Assembly: GCA_963629395.1 (NCBI GenBank)
Contig: CAVGIV010000026.1
Coordinates: 1 to 33,691 of the forward strand
Origin: CAG-791 sp963629395
GTDB taxonomy: Bacteria > Bacillota > Clostridia > Lachnospirales > Lachnospiraceae
DNA: 33,691 nt
Reading direction: 5' to 3'
Both the position numbers and the translations under genes were made by a program. Under the pieces are notes generated by a model. It was not told the DNA's origin, did no database searches, and saw only the letters and a list, made by a program, of their open reading frames with translations. Below, one piece after another: positions 33,234-33,691 of this stretch; within the stretch, counting starts at the first letter, position 1; each line of letters opens with the position of its first letter.

Positions 33234-33267
33234 AAACCCCGGAAAATCAACACTTTCCGGGGTTTTC
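33234..33267 (+). terminator. Second intrinsic terminator
   Basis: AAACCCCGGAAA (33234-33245) pairs with TTTCCGGGGTTT (33254-33265) around ATCAACAC, followed by TTCC. The 105 bases before it could encode a short peptide or small RNA; I see no family match there. Confidence 0.75.
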
Positions 33268-33309
33268 CTGTATCCAAATCTCGTACGGATTTTTTCAGAT
33301 AGTGAATAC

Positions 33310-33347
33310 TTTTGTCTCAAAAACTATATAGAATTTGAGACAAAAGC
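33310..33347. repeat. 13-bp perfect inverted repeat
   Basis: CTTTTGTCTCAAA (33310-33322) and TTTGAGACAAAAG (33335-33347) are exact reverse complements with a 12-base loop AAACTATATAGA-type centre. It may be a bidirectional terminator without a long T-run or an operator for the downstream gene. Confidence 0.65.
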
Positions 33348-33373
33348 GATGAGATTGAACTGAAAAAACAATT

Positions 33374-33411
33374 ATTCCGACAGCGAGTGCAACTGCATCT
33401 GTTCTCGGAAT
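33374..33411. repeat. 38-bp dyad element, copy 1
   Basis: ATTCCGA at one end and TCGGAAT at the other are inverted repeats, with a smaller central dyad GTGCAACTGCAT. Copy 2 at 33460-33497 has the same length, ends and centre. Copy 1 lies 16 bases before the -35 of the ATPase gene. Confidence 0.7.
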
Positions 33412-33427
33412 AAAAAGCCTTCACCCA

Positions 33428-33457
33428 TTGTCTACTACGCTGAATATTGGGTATAAT
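33428..33457 (+). promoter_or_regulatory. Candidate promoter of the ATPase gene
   Basis: TTGTCT (33428-33433) and a consensus TATAAT (33452-33457) with an 18-base spacer. Transcription would start near 33464, inside dyad copy 2, so a protein bound there should block it. Confidence 0.7.
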
Positions 33458-33459
33458 AT

Positions 33460-33497
33460 ATTCCGACATCAGGTGCAAGTGCACCGGTTTTCGGAAT
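33460..33497. repeat. 38-bp dyad element, copy 2
   Basis: ATTCCGA and TCGGAAT ends with central dyad GGTGCAAGTGCACC. It overlaps the predicted transcription start, and its last bases touch the ribosome site GGAGGG at 33498-33503. As RNA it would fold into a hairpin that could also mask translation. Confidence 0.7.
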
Positions 33498-33509
33498 GGA
33501 GGGTGCCTT

Positions 33510-33691
33510 ATGGAAATTAAACGTGATGTTTATCTGGATAAATTGATCCGGAAAAAGAAAAATGGACTGATAAAAGTAGTGACGGGTGTAAGAAGATGCG
33601 GAAAATCATATCTGCTGTTTCATCTTTTTCATGATCATCTGTTGGACAGCGGTGTTGCAGAGGATCATATCATAGAAATAGCACTCGATGA
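33510..33691 (+). CDS. AAA-type ATPase, N-terminal part (cut by window edge)
   Basis: The first 60 residues of a P-loop ATPase. It begins M-E-I-K-R-D-V-Y-L-D-K-L and has the Walker A G-V-R-R-C-G-K-S at about 27-34. The start and the R-R-C-G-K-S form fit the ATPases with a C-terminal DUF4143 domain that are numerous in gut anaerobes; their cellular role is not settled. GGAGGG is six bases before the ATG. Two 38-bp dyads flank its promoter. The rest lies outside the window. Confidence 0.8.
   Translation, partial: MEIKRDVYLDKLIRKKKNGLIKVVTGVRRCGKSYLLFHLFHDHLLDSGVAEDHIIEIALD

Noticed and set aside
33099..33302. A 67-residue frame after rpsI
   Set aside because: It runs through both terminators and has no recognisable domain or good ribosome site.
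1..33691. CRISPR array, tRNA, rRNA, prophage or replication origin
   Set aside because: No regularly spaced repeats, cloverleaf, rRNA core sequence, phage structural genes or DnaA-box cluster were seen on reading both strands.

Overview
The window looks like a chromosomal segment of an anaerobic Clostridia, most likely a Lachnospiraceae-type organism. The reasons are a type III glutamine synthetase, an oxygen-sensitive class III ribonucleotide reductase, a CD1871A-type CXXC mini-protein, a DUF4860-like/type II secretion-like pilus locus, AGGAGG ribosome sites and a moderately high GC backbone. This is inference from gene content; no rRNA or tRNA is present to confirm it.

Region 1 (1-10.9 kb) is a complete ammonium uptake and assimilation block: glnN (type III glutamine synthetase), gltB-gltD (glutamate synthase) and amt, a transporter fused to a P-II domain. 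The glnN and amt leaders each carry an intrinsic terminator whose 5' arm overlaps a short stem with an AxxGxx hexaloop. That is the layout of ANTAR-protein antitermination, and the gltB leader has a weaker version. The inferred logic is that one ANTAR regulator, not seen here, opens all three transcripts.

Region 2 (10.7-14.8 kb) has a structured intergenic stretch with a terminator and a 27-bp inverted repeat, a rhodanese-TtcA fusion, and nrdD preceded by two well-spaced NrdR boxes.

Region 3 (14.8-18.0 kb) is an AT-richer accessory island: a small gene broken by one in-frame TGA, a solitary HipA-like kinase, a secreted Cys/His repeat protein with a strict C-x4-C-x10-C-x2-H unit, and an insertion-sequence remnant. 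It lies between nrdD and the gene set that ends with its activase nrdG.

Region 4 (18.0-23.0 kb) is a same-strand run: nitroreductase, CD1871A-like CXXC mini-protein, NapH-like membrane iron-sulfur protein, TlpA-like thioredoxin lipoprotein and nrdG. It ends at a bidirectional terminator shared with a convergent secreted InlB-repeat protein.

Region 5 (23.2-27.7 kb) is a tight operon: flavin reductase, LarC N-terminal half with a His-rich insert, an RsmF-like rRNA methyltransferase and a cysteine desulfurase. It converges with, and overlaps by 17 bp, Region 6 (27.7-32.0 kb): a minus-strand locus with a transglutaminase-like protein, a GspF/PilC-type membrane protein and four small single-TM proteins, with no ATPase or prepilin peptidase.

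Region 7 (32.0-33.7 kb) holds rplM-rpsI behind a strong promoter and a structured leader, then hairpins and the start of an AAA-type ATPase gene whose promoter lies between two related 38-bp dyads.
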